A stretch of DNA of 64,000 nt from Umezawaea tangerina (GCF_003002815.1 NZ_PVTF01000012.1:124001-188000); one strand, 5' to 3'; counted from the first letter of the stretch, positions 1 through 8,790 are shown. The notes: generated by a model not told the origin, from the sequence alone. Numbers and translations: made by a program.

Positions 1-198
1 CGTCGCGGTGTTCGTCGCCCGCCGCAGATCGGACGCGACCACCAGCTCGGGGGCGAACCCGGTGAGCACGGGCACCGCGAACCTGGCCTGGTTCCACCCC
101 GTCTCGGTCAACGCCGAGTCGAGGTGGCCCTGCCAGCGTCCCGTGGCGTTGTAGTCCGTCTCACCGTGCCGCCACAGCACGAGCCGGTTCAAGGTCAT
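1..198 (-). CDS. Histidine phosphatase family protein (GpgP-like), C-terminus outside window
   Basis: The first 66 codons of a phosphoglycerate-mutase-type histidine phosphatase are visible. The N-terminus carries the RHGET phosphohistidine signature (LVLWRHGETDYN) near residues 6-17, followed by a GRWQGHLDSALTETG segment and SDLRRATNTA, which are standard for this family. The start is the ATG at 198, just below the rsfS stop at 206-208. In M. tuberculosis the gene next to rsfS (Rv2419c) is the glucosyl-3-phosphoglycerate phosphatase GpgP, so gene order suggests the same role here; that specificity is inferred. The second catalytic His lies beyond the window edge and cannot be checked. Confidence 0.9.
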   Translation of the reverse strand, partial: MTLNRLVLWRHGETDYNATGRWQGHLDSALTETGWNQARFAVPVLTGFAPELVVASDLRRATNTAT

Positions 199-205
199 CG
201 GGTGC

Positions 206-601
206 TCACGCCTCCGCCGTCTCGTCCTCGGCGGGGGCGTCCGCGGACGCCTCGAACTCGATCTGCGGGCAGTCCTTCCACAGCCGCTCCAGGCCGTAGA
301 AGCTGCGCTCCTCGACGTGCTGCACGTGCACCACGACGTCGACGAAGTCGAGCAGCACCCAGCGGCCCTCGCGGGCTCCTTCGCGGCGCACCGGCTTGCG
401 GCCGGCCTCCCGCATCTTGTCCTCGATGTTGTCCACGATCGCGCCGACCAACCGCTCGTTGGGAGCGGAGGCGATCACGAAGCAGTCCGTGATCACGAGC
501 TGGTCGGACACGTCGAGCACGATCACATCGTGCGCCTTCTTCTCGTCCGCCGCGCTAGCGGCGACCAGCGCCAACCGTCGTGCCTCGTCGGTGGCTGCCA
601 C
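206..601 (-). CDS. rsfS: Ribosome silencing factor RsfS
   Basis: 131-residue RsfS/Iojap (DUF143) protein. In this family it binds ribosomal protein L14 on the 50S subunit and blocks joining to 30S during slow growth or starvation. The core is complete: ADEKKAHDVIVLDVSDQLVITDCFVIASA, then a basic helix, then GRWVLLDFVDVVVHVQHVEERSFYGLERLW, with an acidic tail typical of actinobacterial homologues. I place the start at GTG 601 because AGGAG lies about five bases upstream; an in-frame GTG at 613 is an alternative. It lies between nadD and the phosphatase, as in mycobacteria, and only 7 nt separate its stop from the phosphatase start. Confidence 0.95.
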   Translation of the reverse strand: MAATDEARRLALVAASAADEKKAHDVIVLDVSDQLVITDCFVIASAPNERLVGAIVDNIEDKMREAGRKPVRREGAREGRWVLLDFVDVVVHVQHVEERSFYGLERLWKDCPQIEFEASADAPAEDETAEA

Positions 602-698
602 ATCTCTCCTCACCAGCGACCCGTGGATCCGGGTCGTACATCAATTCGATGCGCGCGGATACGCCCGCACGAGTTAATGAGGGTACCGGCGAGCGGAC

Positions 699-1295
699 CT
701 AGTCCGGCACCGAGTAGAGCCCGCGCTTGGAGATGTACTGCACGACACCGTCCGGGACGAGGTACCAGACGGGCATGCCGGAGGCCGTGCGCGCCCGGCA
801 GGCGGTCGAGGAGATGGCCATGGCGGGCACCTCCACGAGGGACACGGACCCCTCCGGCAGGTGCTGGCCGTTGAGCTCGTAACCCGGTCGGGTGACGCCG
901 ATGAAGTGCGCGAGGTGGAACACGTCGGCCGCCCGCCGCCACGACACGATCTGCTCCAGCGCGTCCGCGCCGGTGATGAAGAACAGGTCGGCGTCCGGGT
1001 GGGCGGCCTTCAGGTCGGTGAGGGTGTCCACCGTGTACGTGGGCCCGTCGCGGTCGATGTCGACCCTGCTGACCGAGAACCGCGGGTTCGACGCGGTCGC
1101 GATGACCGTCATCAGGTAGCGGTCCTCGGACGCGCTGACCACCCGCGACGTCTTCTGCCACGGTTCGCCGGTGGGGACGAAGATGACCTCGTCGAGGTCG
1201 AACCTCGCCTGCACCTCGCTGGCCGCGACCAGGTGACCGTGGTGCACCGGGTCGAAGGTGCCGCCCATGACCCCGAGTCTGCGCCGGTTCGACAT
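699..1295 (-). CDS. nadD: Nicotinate-nucleotide adenylyltransferase NadD
   Basis: 198-residue NadD, which adenylates nicotinate mononucleotide with ATP to give deamido-NAD in cytosolic NAD biosynthesis. The nucleotidyltransferase signature [11 protein letters not shown] is at residues 11-21 with the (H/T)xGH motif intact, and the C-terminal ISSTACR adenylate-binding motif starts near residue 161. The ATG at 1295 is chosen because the protein then begins nine residues before the glycine loop, as in other NadDs; the open frame continues upstream but without family similarity. It is followed by rsfS after a 97-nt gap that could hold a separate promoter. A strong stem-loop (1321-1358) separates it from the P450 cassette upstream. 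Confidence 0.96.
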   Translation of the reverse strand: MSNRRRLGVMGGTFDPVHHGHLVAASEVQARFDLDEVIFVPTGEPWQKTSRVVSASEDRYLMTVIATASNPRFSVSRVDIDRDGPTYTVDTLTDLKAAHPDADLFFITGADALEQIVSWRRAADVFHLAHFIGVTRPGYELNGQHLPEGSVSLVEVPAMAISSTACRARTASGMPVWYLVPDGVVQYISKRGLYSVPD

Positions 1296-1320
1296 GGCTG
1301 GGCAGCCTACGGTGCCGGCT

Positions 1321-1358
1321 CGCGGGTGGCCGTCCGCTCCCGTGGACGGCCACCCGCG
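1321..1358. terminator. Perfect stem-loop between ferredoxin gene and nadD
   Basis: Two perfectly complementary 15-base arms (1321-1335 and 1344-1358) flank an 8-base loop. The hairpin lies about 150 bases beyond the ferredoxin stop and 25 bases before the nadD start, so it probably ends the P450/ferredoxin transcript. There is no T-run on either side, so it could also act as an mRNA stabiliser or a rho-assisted terminator. Confidence 0.6.
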
Positions 1359-1505
1359 TCGCACTGACTCCCCGTCCGCGGCCCTGGGGAGTGGGCCGCC
1401 TCCGGGCACCCGGCCCACCCCGAAGCGGAGCCGCGTGCACCGGAGGAACGACGACGGCCCGTGGCCATGACGCCGGTCGGGAGAACTTTTTTCACCGGTT
1501 CGGGA

Positions 1506-1727
1506 TCACGGCTCCGGCGCGATCACCACTCCGTCACCGTCGCGCACCAGGATCGCCTCCATCGGGCAAGACTCGGCGGCGTCGGTCACGAGCTCGTCGG
1601 GTTCGACGAAGTCCTGCACGGCCGTCGACTTGCCGTTCTCCAGCCTGAAGTAGGCCGCCGCGCTGGACGCGCACATCCCGGTGCCGATGCACGCCTCGCG
1701 GTCGACCTGGACCTGCCACTTCGACAT
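1506..1727 (-). CDS. 3Fe-4S ferredoxin, P450 redox partner
   Basis: 73-residue single-cluster ferredoxin of the actinobacterial P450-partner type. The cluster ligands are Cys13, Cys19 and Cys54 in a C-x5-C...C-P arrangement (CIGTGMC, then ESCPMEAI). The usual second and third Cys of a 4Fe-4S motif are absent, with Thr at the position that varies between such ferredoxins, so a 3Fe-4S cluster is expected. It starts four bases after the stop of the P450 at 1732-2928 and must be co-transcribed with it. Its likely job is to carry single electrons from a ferredoxin reductase, not encoded in this window, to one or both neighbouring P450s. Confidence 0.94.
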   Translation of the reverse strand: MSKWQVQVDREACIGTGMCASSAAAYFRLENGKSTAVQDFVEPDELVTDAAESCPMEAILVRDGDGVVIAPEP

Positions 1728-1731
1728 GGGA

Positions 1732-2928
1732 CTACCACCTCACCAGGAGCTGGTCCGGACCGCGCACCAGCCTGCCCTTGCGGAACGGCACCTCGTCGGC
1801 GGGGACCGCGAGCTCCAGCGTCGGGAACCGGCGCAGCAGCGTGCCGATGCCGACCTGCAGCTCCATCCGGGCCAGCGGGGCGCCGATGCAGTGGTGCACA
1901 CCGTGCCCGAAGGCCACGTGGGCGTTGTTCTCCCGGTGGAAGTCGATCTCGCCGGGGCGGTCGAACACCGCCGGGTCGCGGTTGCCCGCCTGGCCGATGA
2001 ACACCGCGTCACCCGCCTTGACCGTCACGCCGCTCAGCTCGACGTCCTCGACGGCGATCCGGGGGAAGCCCGCCGAGCCGCCCAGGGGCGTGATGCGCAA
2101 CAGCTCCTCCACCGCGGCCGGGACCAGGTCGGGGTCCGCGCGCAGCTCGGCCAGCCGCTCGGGGTGGGTGAGCAGCTGGTAGGTGAAGTTGCCCAGCTGG
2201 TTGGCCGTGGTCTCGTGCCCCGCGACCAGCAGCGTGACGCCGAAGTTGACCAGCTCTTCCTCGGACAGCCGGTCGCCCTCGTCGCGAGCCGTGACGAGGG
2301 TGCCCAGGACGTCCTCGGTCGGCGACTTGCGGCGTTCGGCCACCAGCCCGGCGATGTAGTCCTGGAGGCTCTCGAACGCCGAGGTGATCTCCTCGGGCGT
2401 GAACGCCGTGATCGCCAACGCGCGGTCCGACCAGTTCCGGAACTCGCCGCGGTCCTCGTAGGGGACGCCGAGCAGCTCGCAGATGATCGTGATCGGCAGC
2501 GGCATGTTCAGCGCCTCGACGAGGTCCGCGGGCGCGCCCTTGGCCTCCACGTCGTCCAGCAGGCCGTCCACGAGGTCCTGGGCGCGTTCCCGCAGCTGCT
2601 CGACGCGGCGCATGGTGAAGCCCTTGGCCACCAGCTTGCGCAGCCTGCCGTGCTCCGGCGGGTCCATGTTCAGGATCGACGGCCTGCTCATGATCGCGGG
2701 CGACGCCCTCGGCACGTCGCGGCCGACCACCGCGGCCCGGCTGAAGCGCAGGTCGCCCAGCACGGTCCTCACGTCGTCGTACTTGGTGAGCAGCCACGCG
2801 TCACCGCCGTAGGGCAGGCGGACCCTCGACACGGGCTCCGTCTCCCGCAGCTGCTCGTACGTCGGGTCGAGGTCCAGCCGGACGGCTTCGCCGAAGGGGT
2901 AGCTCCTCGGCTGTTGACTCGTCGTCAT
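1732..2928 (-). CDS. Cytochrome P450 (first of tandem pair)
   Basis: 398-residue soluble class I bacterial P450. The I-helix oxygen-activation motif AGHETTANQ, the K-helix region (EELLRI) and the haem loop FGHGVHHCIGAPLAR with the thiolate ligand Cys347 are all intact. The sequence is of the CYP105/CYP107-like actinobacterial type; the substrate cannot be read from sequence. It is clearly paralogous to the P450 at 3017-4198 along its full length, pointing to an old tandem duplication. It has its own promoter region with a palindrome at 2955-2974 and is followed after four bases by the ferredoxin gene. Confidence 0.96.
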   Translation of the reverse strand: MTTSQQPRSYPFGEAVRLDLDPTYEQLRETEPVSRVRLPYGGDAWLLTKYDDVRTVLGDLRFSRAAVVGRDVPRASPAIMSRPSILNMDPPEHGRLRKLVAKGFTMRRVEQLRERAQDLVDGLLDDVEAKGAPADLVEALNMPLPITIICELLGVPYEDRGEFRNWSDRALAITAFTPEEITSAFESLQDYIAGLVAERRKSPTEDVLGTLVTARDEGDRLSEEELVNFGVTLLVAGHETTANQLGNFTYQLLTHPERLAELRADPDLVPAAVEELLRITPLGGSAGFPRIAVEDVELSGVTVKAGDAVFIGQAGNRDPAVFDRPGEIDFHRENNAHVAFGHGVHHCIGAPLARMELQVGIGTLLRRFPTLELAVPADEVPFRKGRLVRGPDQLLVRW

Positions 2929-2954
2929 GCCCCCGCACTCCTCCCAAAGCGCTC

Positions 2955-2974
2955 ATGTAATCAAGTGATTACAT
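2955..2974. promoter_or_regulatory. Palindromic operator upstream of first P450
   Basis: Perfect 9-base inverted repeat ATGTAATCA / TGATTACAT with a 2-base spacer, ending 27 bases above the P450 start. It has the same layout and the same downstream flank (TTACATATTTCGA) as the palindrome at 4215-4242. It is probably a binding site for the TetR-type regulator encoded at 4294-4857. Confidence 0.75.
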
Positions 2975-3016
2975 ATTTCGACGATAGACTTCCACTCACG
3001 CTCCGTCAACGAACGA

Positions 3017-4198
3017 CTACCACTTCACCGGAAGGGTCAACGGCCCGCGGACCAGCCGGCCGCGCTTGAACTCGACGTCCTCGACGGGCACGGCCAGCTC
3101 CAGCGTCGGGAACCGGCGGAACAGCGTGCCGATGGCGACCTGCAGCTCCATCCGCGCCAGCGGAGCGCCCAGGCAGTGGTGCACGCCGTGCCCGAAGGCG
3201 ATGTGGGGGTTCACCCCGCGTTGGAAGTCGATCTTCTCCGGGGTATCGAACACCGACGGGTCGCGGTTGGCCGCGGCCATGCTGACCAGCACGGTCTCCC
3301 CCGCGCGCACCGTGACGCCGCCGATCTCGACGTCCTCCAGCGCCACCCGCGGCAACGCGACCATCGCGGCCAGCGGGATCGCCCGCGCGAGCTCCTCGAC
3401 GGCGGGCCGCAGCAGGTCCGGGTCCTCCACCAGCGACCGCAGCAGCGTGGGCTGCTCGAACAGCGTGTAGATCGCGTTGCCGAGCAGGTTCGCGGTCGTC
3501 TCGTGGCCCGCGACCAGCAGCGTCACGCCGAAGACGACCAGCTCCTCCTCGGACAGCCGGTCCTCCTCGTCGTGCGCCTCCACCAGCGCGCCGAGCATGT
3601 CGTCGGACGGGGTGCGGCGGCGTTGCGCGACCATCCCCGCGATGTACCCCTTGAGGCTGTCCAGCGCCGCCCGGATCTCCTCCGCGGTGGACACGCCGAA
3701 CCCGAGCAGCACGTCGGTCCAGCCCTGGAACTCGCCCCGCTCCCCCTCGGGCACGCCGAGCATGTCGCAGATGAGCGTGATCGGCAGCGGCATGTTCAGC
3801 GTCGACACGAGGTCCGCGGGCGGCCCCTGCGCCTCGATGTCGTCGAGCGCCGCGTCCACGACCTCCTGCGCGCGCACCCGCAGCTGCTCGACCCGGCGGG
3901 TGGTGAACGCCTTCGCGACCAGCTTGCGCAGCCTGCCGTGCTCCGGCGGGTCCATCGCCAGGATGTTCGGGTTCTCCAGCACCGGCGACGTCCTCGGCAC
4001 GTCCTTGCCCACCGTCGCCCACCGGCTGAACCTCGGGTCGGCCAGGACCATCCTGACCTCCTGGTAGCCGGTGGCGAGCCAGCCCTCGCCGCCGAACGGC
4101 ATGCGCACCCAGGAGACCGGCTCGGTCCGCTGGAGCCGCAGGTAGGTGGGGTCCAGGCGCAGTCGGTCGGCCTCGCTGAAGGGGTAGGTCGTGGTCAT
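3017..4198 (-). CDS. Cytochrome P450 (second of tandem pair)
   Basis: 393-residue P450 with all core motifs: I-helix AGHETTANLLG, K-helix EELAR, and haem loop FGHGVHHCLGAPLAR with Cys342. The start is the ATG at 4198, which has GAGGAG seven bases upstream; an in-frame start eleven codons earlier would fall inside the operator palindrome and is rejected. It is similar to its downstream neighbour throughout, for example in the HGRLRKLVAK segment and the C-terminal FPTLELAVP block. It lies between the TetR gene and the second P450. A ferredoxin reductase and a tailoring context are missing, so catabolic, steroid, lipid or natural-product roles all remain open. Confidence 0.95.
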   Translation of the reverse strand: MTTTYPFSEADRLRLDPTYLRLQRTEPVSWVRMPFGGEGWLATGYQEVRMVLADPRFSRWATVGKDVPRTSPVLENPNILAMDPPEHGRLRKLVAKAFTTRRVEQLRVRAQEVVDAALDDIEAQGPPADLVSTLNMPLPITLICDMLGVPEGERGEFQGWTDVLLGFGVSTAEEIRAALDSLKGYIAGMVAQRRRTPSDDMLGALVEAHDEEDRLSEEELVVFGVTLLVAGHETTANLLGNAIYTLFEQPTLLRSLVEDPDLLRPAVEELARAIPLAAMVALPRVALEDVEIGGVTVRAGETVLVSMAAANRDPSVFDTPEKIDFQRGVNPHIAFGHGVHHCLGAPLARMELQVAIGTLFRRFPTLELAVPVEDVEFKRGRLVRGPLTLPVKW

Positions 4199-4214
4199 CG
4201 CACGCTCCTCGGGC

Positions 4215-4242
4215 AAATATGTAAGCACCTGCTTACATATTT
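4215..4242. promoter_or_regulatory. Perfect 28-bp operator upstream of second P450
   Basis: Two perfect 13-base arms, AAATATGTAAGCA and its complement, separated by CC. The site lies between the TetR stop (4294) and the P450 start (4198), overlapping where promoter or early leader should be. The half-site core ATGTAA-CA is shared with the palindrome at 2955-2974. The AT-rich sequence stands out from its surroundings. Confidence 0.8.
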
Positions 4243-4293
4243 CGAGCCTAGAGATGCCCGCTACGGACCGTCAACGGACCGTCTCTTTAGGTG

Positions 4294-4857
4294 CTACTGC
4301 TCCGTGCGCTCGAGCAGCGTGCAGGCCGCCCCCAGGACCAGGCGGATGACTTCCTCGGTGTCCGCGCGGCGCAGGACGTCCCGGTGCGCGCTCGCGCGCA
4401 GCATGCTGATGCCGACCACCCAGCCGAGCACCAGCTCGGCCCGCAGCTCGCCGTTCTCGGCATCGGTCAACGTGCTCAGGGCGCGCACGTAGTCGTCGCC
4501 CAGCTCCTCGCGGATCCCGGCGGCGGCGTTGTCCATGCCGCCGGGCTGCAACGCGGTGAACAGCAGGTGGTTGGCCTGCCGGGGCCCCGTCTCCAGCAGC
4601 CGCCGCAGCACCCCTTCCAGCAGCCGCCCCGCGGAGTCGTCGAGCAGCTCACGGCCCTGCCCGGCCATCACCGAGGCGTACAGGGCGTCCTTGCTGCCGA
4701 AGTACCGGAACAGCAGCGCCTGGTTCACGCCCGCCCGCGCGGCGATGTCGCGGACGGTCGTGTGGTCGAAGCCGCGCTCGGCGAACAGCGCCGTCGCGGC
4801 GTCCAGGAGCGCGGCACGGGTGGCCGCCGAGTCGCGGCGACGGGGTTCGGCGGTCAC
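4294..4857 (-). CDS. TetR family regulator of the P450 cassette
   Basis: 187-residue TetR-type repressor. The N-terminal helix-turn-helix is clear: [44 protein letters not shown] at about residues 16-59. The C-terminal ligand-binding half is helical and not assignable to a ligand. The GTG start at 4857 overlaps the proA stop by four bases (GTGA), so translation is coupled to proA. This is unusual for a cassette regulator, because repressor supply becomes tied to a housekeeping proline gene. It is followed at 96 bases by the first P450, with palindromes in front of both P450s as the obvious targets. Confidence 0.9.
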   Translation of the reverse strand: MTAEPRRRDSAATRAALLDAATALFAERGFDHTTVRDIAARAGVNQALLFRYFGSKDALYASVMAGQGRELLDDSAGRLLEGVLRRLLETGPRQANHLLFTALQPGGMDNAAAGIREELGDDYVRALSTLTDAENGELRAELVLGWVVGISMLRASAHRDVLRRADTEEVIRLVLGAACTLLERTEQ

Positions 4858-6125
4858 GACGTCGGCCGGACGTGCCCCTCGCCCCAGACGACCCACTTGG
4901 TCGAGGTGAGCTCGGCCAGCCCCATCGGGCCGCGGGCGTGCAGCTTCTGGGTGGAGATGCCGATCTCGGCGCCCATGCCGAACTCGGCGCCGTCGGTGAA
5001 CCCGGTCGAGGCGTTCACCATCACCGCCGCCGCGTCCACCCGCGTGGTGAACCGACGGGCGGCCTTCACGTCCGAGGTCACGATCGCCTCGGTGTGGCCG
5101 GTGCCGTGCTCGTTGATGTGCGCGATGGCCTCGTCGAGGGTGCCGACGACCTTGGCCGCGATGTCGAGGGACAGGTACTCGGTGTCCCAGTCCTCGTCCG
5201 TCGCGGCCACGACCTCGGTGCCGGACAGGCCGGCGAACACCGGGTCCGCGTGCACGGTGACGCCCGCGGCGTGCAGCGCCTCGGCGATGCGCGGCACGAA
5301 CACGTCCGCGATGTCGGCGTGCACCAGCAGCGACTCCGCGGAGTTGCACACGCTGGTGCGGCGGGTCTTGGAGTTGAGCACGATCGCCTCGGCGTCGTCG
5401 AGGTCCGCCGCGGCGTCCACGTACACGTGCACGTTGCCGACGCCGGTCTCGATCGTGGGCACGGTGGCGTTCGCGACGACGGTGGAGATCAGGCCAGCAC
5501 CGCCGCGCGGGATCACCAGGTCGACCAGGCCTCGCGCGGTGATCAGGTAGTTGACCGACGCCCGGTCCTGGCACGGCAGCAGCTGCACGCAGTCCGCGGG
5601 CAGGCCGACCGCCTCCAGCGCGTCGCGCAGCACGGCGACCAGCGCGGTGTTGGAGTTCTCCGCCGACGAGGACCCGCGCAGCAGCGCCGCGTTGCCGGAC
5701 TTCAGCGCCAGACCGGCCGCGTCGACGGTCACGTTCGGACGGGCCTCGTAGACCATGCCGACCACGCCGAGCGGGACGCGCACCTGGCGCATCTCCAGGC
5801 CGTTGGGCAGCAGGCCGCCGCGCAGCACCTCGCCCACCGGGTCGGCCAGGCCCGCCACGGTCAGCAGGCCCTCGGCGACGCCGTCGATGCGCTGCTCGGA
5901 CAGTGCCAGGCGGTCGAGCATGTTCTCCGTCAGCCCGGCGGCGCGACCGGCCTCCAGGTCCGCGGTGTTCGCCTTGAGGATCTCCTCGGACCGCTCGCGC
6001 AGCGCGGCGGCCATCTCGCGCAGCGCGGCGTCCTTGCGCTCACGGGTCGCCAGCACCAGGTCCTCGGCGGCGACACGGGCCCGGCGGGCGGCGGCGTGCA
6101 CCTCTTCGCGCAGTTCAGCGGTCAC
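4854..6125 (-). CDS. proA: Gamma-glutamyl phosphate reductase ProA
   Basis: 423-residue ProA, which reduces gamma-glutamyl phosphate with NADPH to glutamate semialdehyde, the second step of proline synthesis in the cytosol. It belongs to the aldehyde dehydrogenase fold and shows the cofactor-region [16 protein letters not shown] and the catalytic-cysteine segment [11 protein letters not shown] near residue 270. It is full length for the family and begins with GTG at 6125. Its stop overlaps the TetR start. The kinase partner proB lies 6 kb away at 12224 in the same orientation, separated by an accessory insert; in mycobacteria the two are also unlinked but nearby. Confidence 0.97.
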   Translation of the reverse strand: MTAELREEVHAAARRARVAAEDLVLATRERKDAALREMAAALRERSEEILKANTADLEAGRAAGLTENMLDRLALSEQRIDGVAEGLLTVAGLADPVGEVLRGGLLPNGLEMRQVRVPLGVVGMVYEARPNVTVDAAGLALKSGNAALLRGSSSAENSNTALVAVLRDALEAVGLPADCVQLLPCQDRASVNYLITARGLVDLVIPRGGAGLISTVVANATVPTIETGVGNVHVYVDAAADLDDAEAIVLNSKTRRTSVCNSAESLLVHADIADVFVPRIAEALHAAGVTVHADPVFAGLSGTEVVAATDEDWDTEYLSLDIAAKVVGTLDEAIAHINEHGTGHTEAIVTSDVKAARRFTTRVDAAAVMVNASTGFTDGAEFGMGAEIGISTQKLHARGPMGLAELTSTKWVVWGEGHVRPTS

Positions 6126-6220
6126 GTCCTCAAGCTTAGGACCAGTCGGGCGGTCCTCGCGCCGCGGTATCCCGGATGCTGAACGCGGTTTTTGTCGGTG
6201 GGACCTGTCATGGTGTGGGC

Positions 6221-8302
6221 ATGGACGAACTCGCCCTCCGGGAGCTGGCCGACGAGCGACTGCGGGCCCTCGCGGGTCCCGGAGCCGTGCTGCGCGACGA
6301 CCAGTGGACCGCGATCCACGCGCTGGTGGCGGAGCGCAGGCGCGCGCTGGTGGTGCAGCGCACAGGATGGGGCAAGTCGGCGGTGTACTTCATCGCGACC
6401 GCGTTGCTGCGCGAGCTGGGCGAGGGGCCGACGGTGATCGTGTCGCCGCTGCTCGCGCTGATGCGCAACCAGGTCGAGGCGGCGGCGCGGGCGGGCGTGC
6501 ACGCGATGACCATCAACTCCGCGAACACCGACGAGTGGCAGCACGTGCAGGACTCCGTGGCGGCGGGCGACGTCGACGTGCTGCTGGTGTCGCCGGAGCG
6601 GTTGAACAACCCCGACTTCCGGGACAACGTGCTGCCGTCGCTGACCGCGTCGGCCGGGCTGCTCGTGGTGGACGAGGCGCACTGCATCTCGGACTGGGGC
6701 CACGACTTCCGGCCGGACTACCGGCGGCTGCGGACGCTGTTGACGGAGCTGCCGTCCGGGGTGCCGGTGCTCGCGACGACGGCGACGGCGAACGACCGGG
6801 TGGTGCGCGACGTGGCCGAGCAGCTGGGGCTCGGCTCGGGGTCGGACGCGCTGGTGCTGCGCGGGCCGCTGGACCGGGAGAGCCTGCGGCTGGCGGCGGT
6901 GCGGCTGCCGACGGCCGAGGCGCGGCTGGCGTGGCTCGGCGAGCGGCTGGCGCAGCTGCCGGGGTCGGGGATCATCTACGCGCTGACCGTGGCGGCGGCG
7001 GACGACGTGGCGGCGTTCCTGCGGGAGCGCGGGTACGAGGTGACGGCGTACTCGGGACGGACGGACCCGACGGAGCGGCAGCGGTCCGAGGAGGACCTGC
7101 TGGCGAACCGGGTGAAGGCGCTGGTGGCGACCTCCGCGCTGGGCATGGGGTTCGACAAGCCCGACCTGGGGTTCGTGGTGCACCTCGGCGCGCCCCCCTC
7201 CCCCATCGCGTACTACCAGCAGATCGGCCGTGCGGGCCGTGGCGTCGAACGGGCCGACGTGCTGCTGCTGCCGGGCCCGGAGGACAAGGACATCTGGGCG
7301 TACTTCGCGTCGCTGGCGTTCCCGCCGGAACGGGTGGTGCGGCAGGTGCTCGCGGCGTTGGCGGACGCCGGGCGGGTGTTGTCGACGGCCGCGTTGGAGC
7401 CGATGGTCGAGCTGTCGCGCAACCGGCTCGAGGTGGTGCTGAAGGTGCTCGACGTCGACGGCGCGGTGAAGCGGGTGCGCGGCGGGTGGGAGTCGACGGG
7501 GCAGGAGTGGTCCTACGACGCGGAGCGGTACGACCGCATCGGCGAGGCCCGGCAGGTCGAGCAGCAGGCGATGCTGGACTACCTGGGCACGTCCGGCTGC
7601 CGGATGGAGTTCCTGCTGCGGCAACTCGACGACCCGAGCGCGAAGCCCTGCGGGCGGTGCGACAACTGCACCGGCGAACGTGTTTCCGCCGAGGTGTCGT
7701 CGGGAGCGGCCACGGTCGCGCGCGAACGGCTGATGCGGCCGGGCGTGGACGTGGCGCCGCGCAAGCTGTGGCCGAGCGGGATGGCGGCGCTCGGCGTGCC
7801 GTTGTCGGGCAAGATCGCCGCGGGCGAGTCGGCGGAGGCCGGGCGGGCGTTGGGGCGGCTGACCGACATCGGGTGGGGCAACAGGCTGCGGGCGCTGTTC
7901 GCGGCCGACGACCAGCCGATCCCGGACGACGTGTTCCAGGCCTGCGTGAAGGTGCTGAGCTCGTGGGGCTGGGCGGAACGGCCGGTCGGGGTGGTGACCG
8001 TGGGATCGCGGAGCAGGCCGTCGCTGGTGGGGAGCTTCGGTGAGCGCATCTCGGAGATCGGGAGGCTGCCGTTGCTGGGGCAGGTGTGGGTGGGAGAGGC
8101 GACGCACCGGGCGAACAGCGCTCAGCGGTTGGCGGGACTGTGGAACGGGGTGCGGGTGCCGGATCTGTCCGATGTGGACGGGCCGGTGCTGTTGATCGAT
8201 GATCGGATCGATACGGGGTGGACTATGACTGTGGCGGGGAGGGCGTTGAGGAAGGCGGGGGCGGGGGCGGTGTTGCCGTTTGCTTTGGCGGTGACGACGT
8301 AG
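6221..8302 (+). CDS. RecQ family DNA helicase with C-terminal phosphoribosyltransferase-like domain
   Basis: 693-residue ATP-dependent helicase. Walker A (TGWGKS, Lys52), the DEAH box at 151-154 ([20 protein letters not shown]), motif III (ATTATAN) and motif VI (QQIGRAGRG) are intact, giving a 3'-5' SF2 helicase core over residues 15-340. A zinc-binding segment follows (SGCRMEF...CGRCDNC) near 460-485. Instead of an HRDC domain, the C-terminus ends in a phosphoribosyltransferase-like fold with a PRPP-loop-like segment [13 protein letters not shown] near residue 655, resembling ComF-type domains. The start ATG 6221 is preferred over one 15 codons upstream because family similarity begins there. 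It is divergent from proA. The role is presumed DNA repair or recombination. Confidence 0.9.
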   Translation: MDELALRELADERLRALAGPGAVLRDDQWTAIHALVAERRRALVVQRTGWGKSAVYFIATALLRELGEGPTVIVSPLLALMRNQVEAAARAGVHAMTINSANTDEWQHVQDSVAAGDVDVLLVSPERLNNPDFRDNVLPSLTASAGLLVVDEAHCISDWGHDFRPDYRRLRTLLTELPSGVPVLATTATANDRVVRDVAEQLGLGSGSDALVLRGPLDRESLRLAAVRLPTAEARLAWLGERLAQLPGSGIIYALTVAAADDVAAFLRERGYEVTAYSGRTDPTERQRSEEDLLANRVKALVATSALGMGFDKPDLGFVVHLGAPPSPIAYYQQIGRAGRGVERADVLLLPGPEDKDIWAYFASLAFPPERVVRQVLAALADAGRVLSTAALEPMVELSRNRLEVVLKVLDVDGAVKRVRGGWESTGQEWSYDAERYDRIGEARQVEQQAMLDYLGTSGCRMEFLLRQLDDPSAKPCGRCDNCTGERVSAEVSSGAATVARERLMRPGVDVAPRKLWPSGMAALGVPLSGKIAAGESAEAGRALGRLTDIGWGNRLRALFAADDQPIPDDVFQACVKVLSSWGWAERPVGVVTVGSRSRPSLVGSFGERISEIGRLPLLGQVWVGEATHRANSAQRLAGLWNGVRVPDLSDVDGPVLLIDDRIDTGWTMTVAGRALRKAGAGAVLPFALAVTT

Positions 8303-8306
8303 GGGG

Positions 8307-8408
8307 CACCCCGGTCGCCGAGTGTTCTATGGTTGCCGCCCCTTGTCAAGACGATAGGGCTGTCTTGACAAGGGGCGGCAACCATAGAGATGGCTTCTTG
8401 TCGGGGTG
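8307..8408. repeat. 102-bp palindromic element, copy 1
   Basis: The element begins CACCCCG and ends CGGGGTG, and contains a perfect 27-base inverted repeat (arms 8326-8352 and 8362-8388) around a 9-base loop (GATAGGGCT). It starts four bases after the recQ stop. A second copy of exactly the same length is at 56687-56788 with the same ends, loop frame and conserved blocks (CGCCGAGTGTTCTA, TTGTCAAGAC, AGAGATGGCTTC). It could be a small non-autonomous mobile element that also serves as a strong transcription terminator. No target duplication is evident. Confidence 0.85.
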
Positions 8409-8790
8409 CGTGGGGGAAGGGTGGGTTTCGGGGGCATCAGGCTGCGCCTGACAGGGCATCCTCGGCTTCGCCGTTGGACCAGGCATCCTTGCTGCGCTGC
8501 GGACAAGGCCCCAGGCGCTCCGCGCCGGATGCGCGCTGGCGGGCTGCGCCCGACGACGGATCCTCGGCTGCGCCATCGGACACTGCATCCTCGGCTTCGC
8601 CGTTGGACAGGGAAGGCATCCTCGCTGCGCGTCGGACACTGCATCCTCGGCTGCGCCGTCGGACAGGGCATCGGCTGGCGCCGAGTGGGCAGTCTTGCTT
8701 CGCTTCGGACCATGCGGTGGGGCGCTTCGCGCCGGATGCGAGGTTGCGGGCTTTGCCCGCTCCACTCGGTGGTCTCGGGCGGATCTGGTG
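8409..8790. repeat. Hairpin-rich degenerate repeat tract after copy 1
   Basis: There is no credible gene here. A degenerate unit of about 24-30 bases, close to CATCCTCGGCTGCGCCG followed by TCGGACA, recurs at least five times between about 8455 and 8670. It is interspersed with tiny hairpins of the type GGGCTGCGCCC, GGCGCTTCGCGCC and GCGGGCTTTGCCCGC. Open frames crossing it are repetitive and lack family similarity. Confidence 0.7.

Noticed and set aside
1732-4857. P450 cassette as part of an antibiotic biosynthetic cluster
   Set aside because: No polyketide, NRPS, terpene or other core biosynthetic gene occurs within the window, so a cluster claim is unsupported.
8326-8388. The 27-bp inverted repeat as a CRISPR repeat or phage attachment site
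   Set aside because: Only one copy is present at the locus, without spacers, and a second copy lies 48 kb away. There is no cas gene or integrase in the window.
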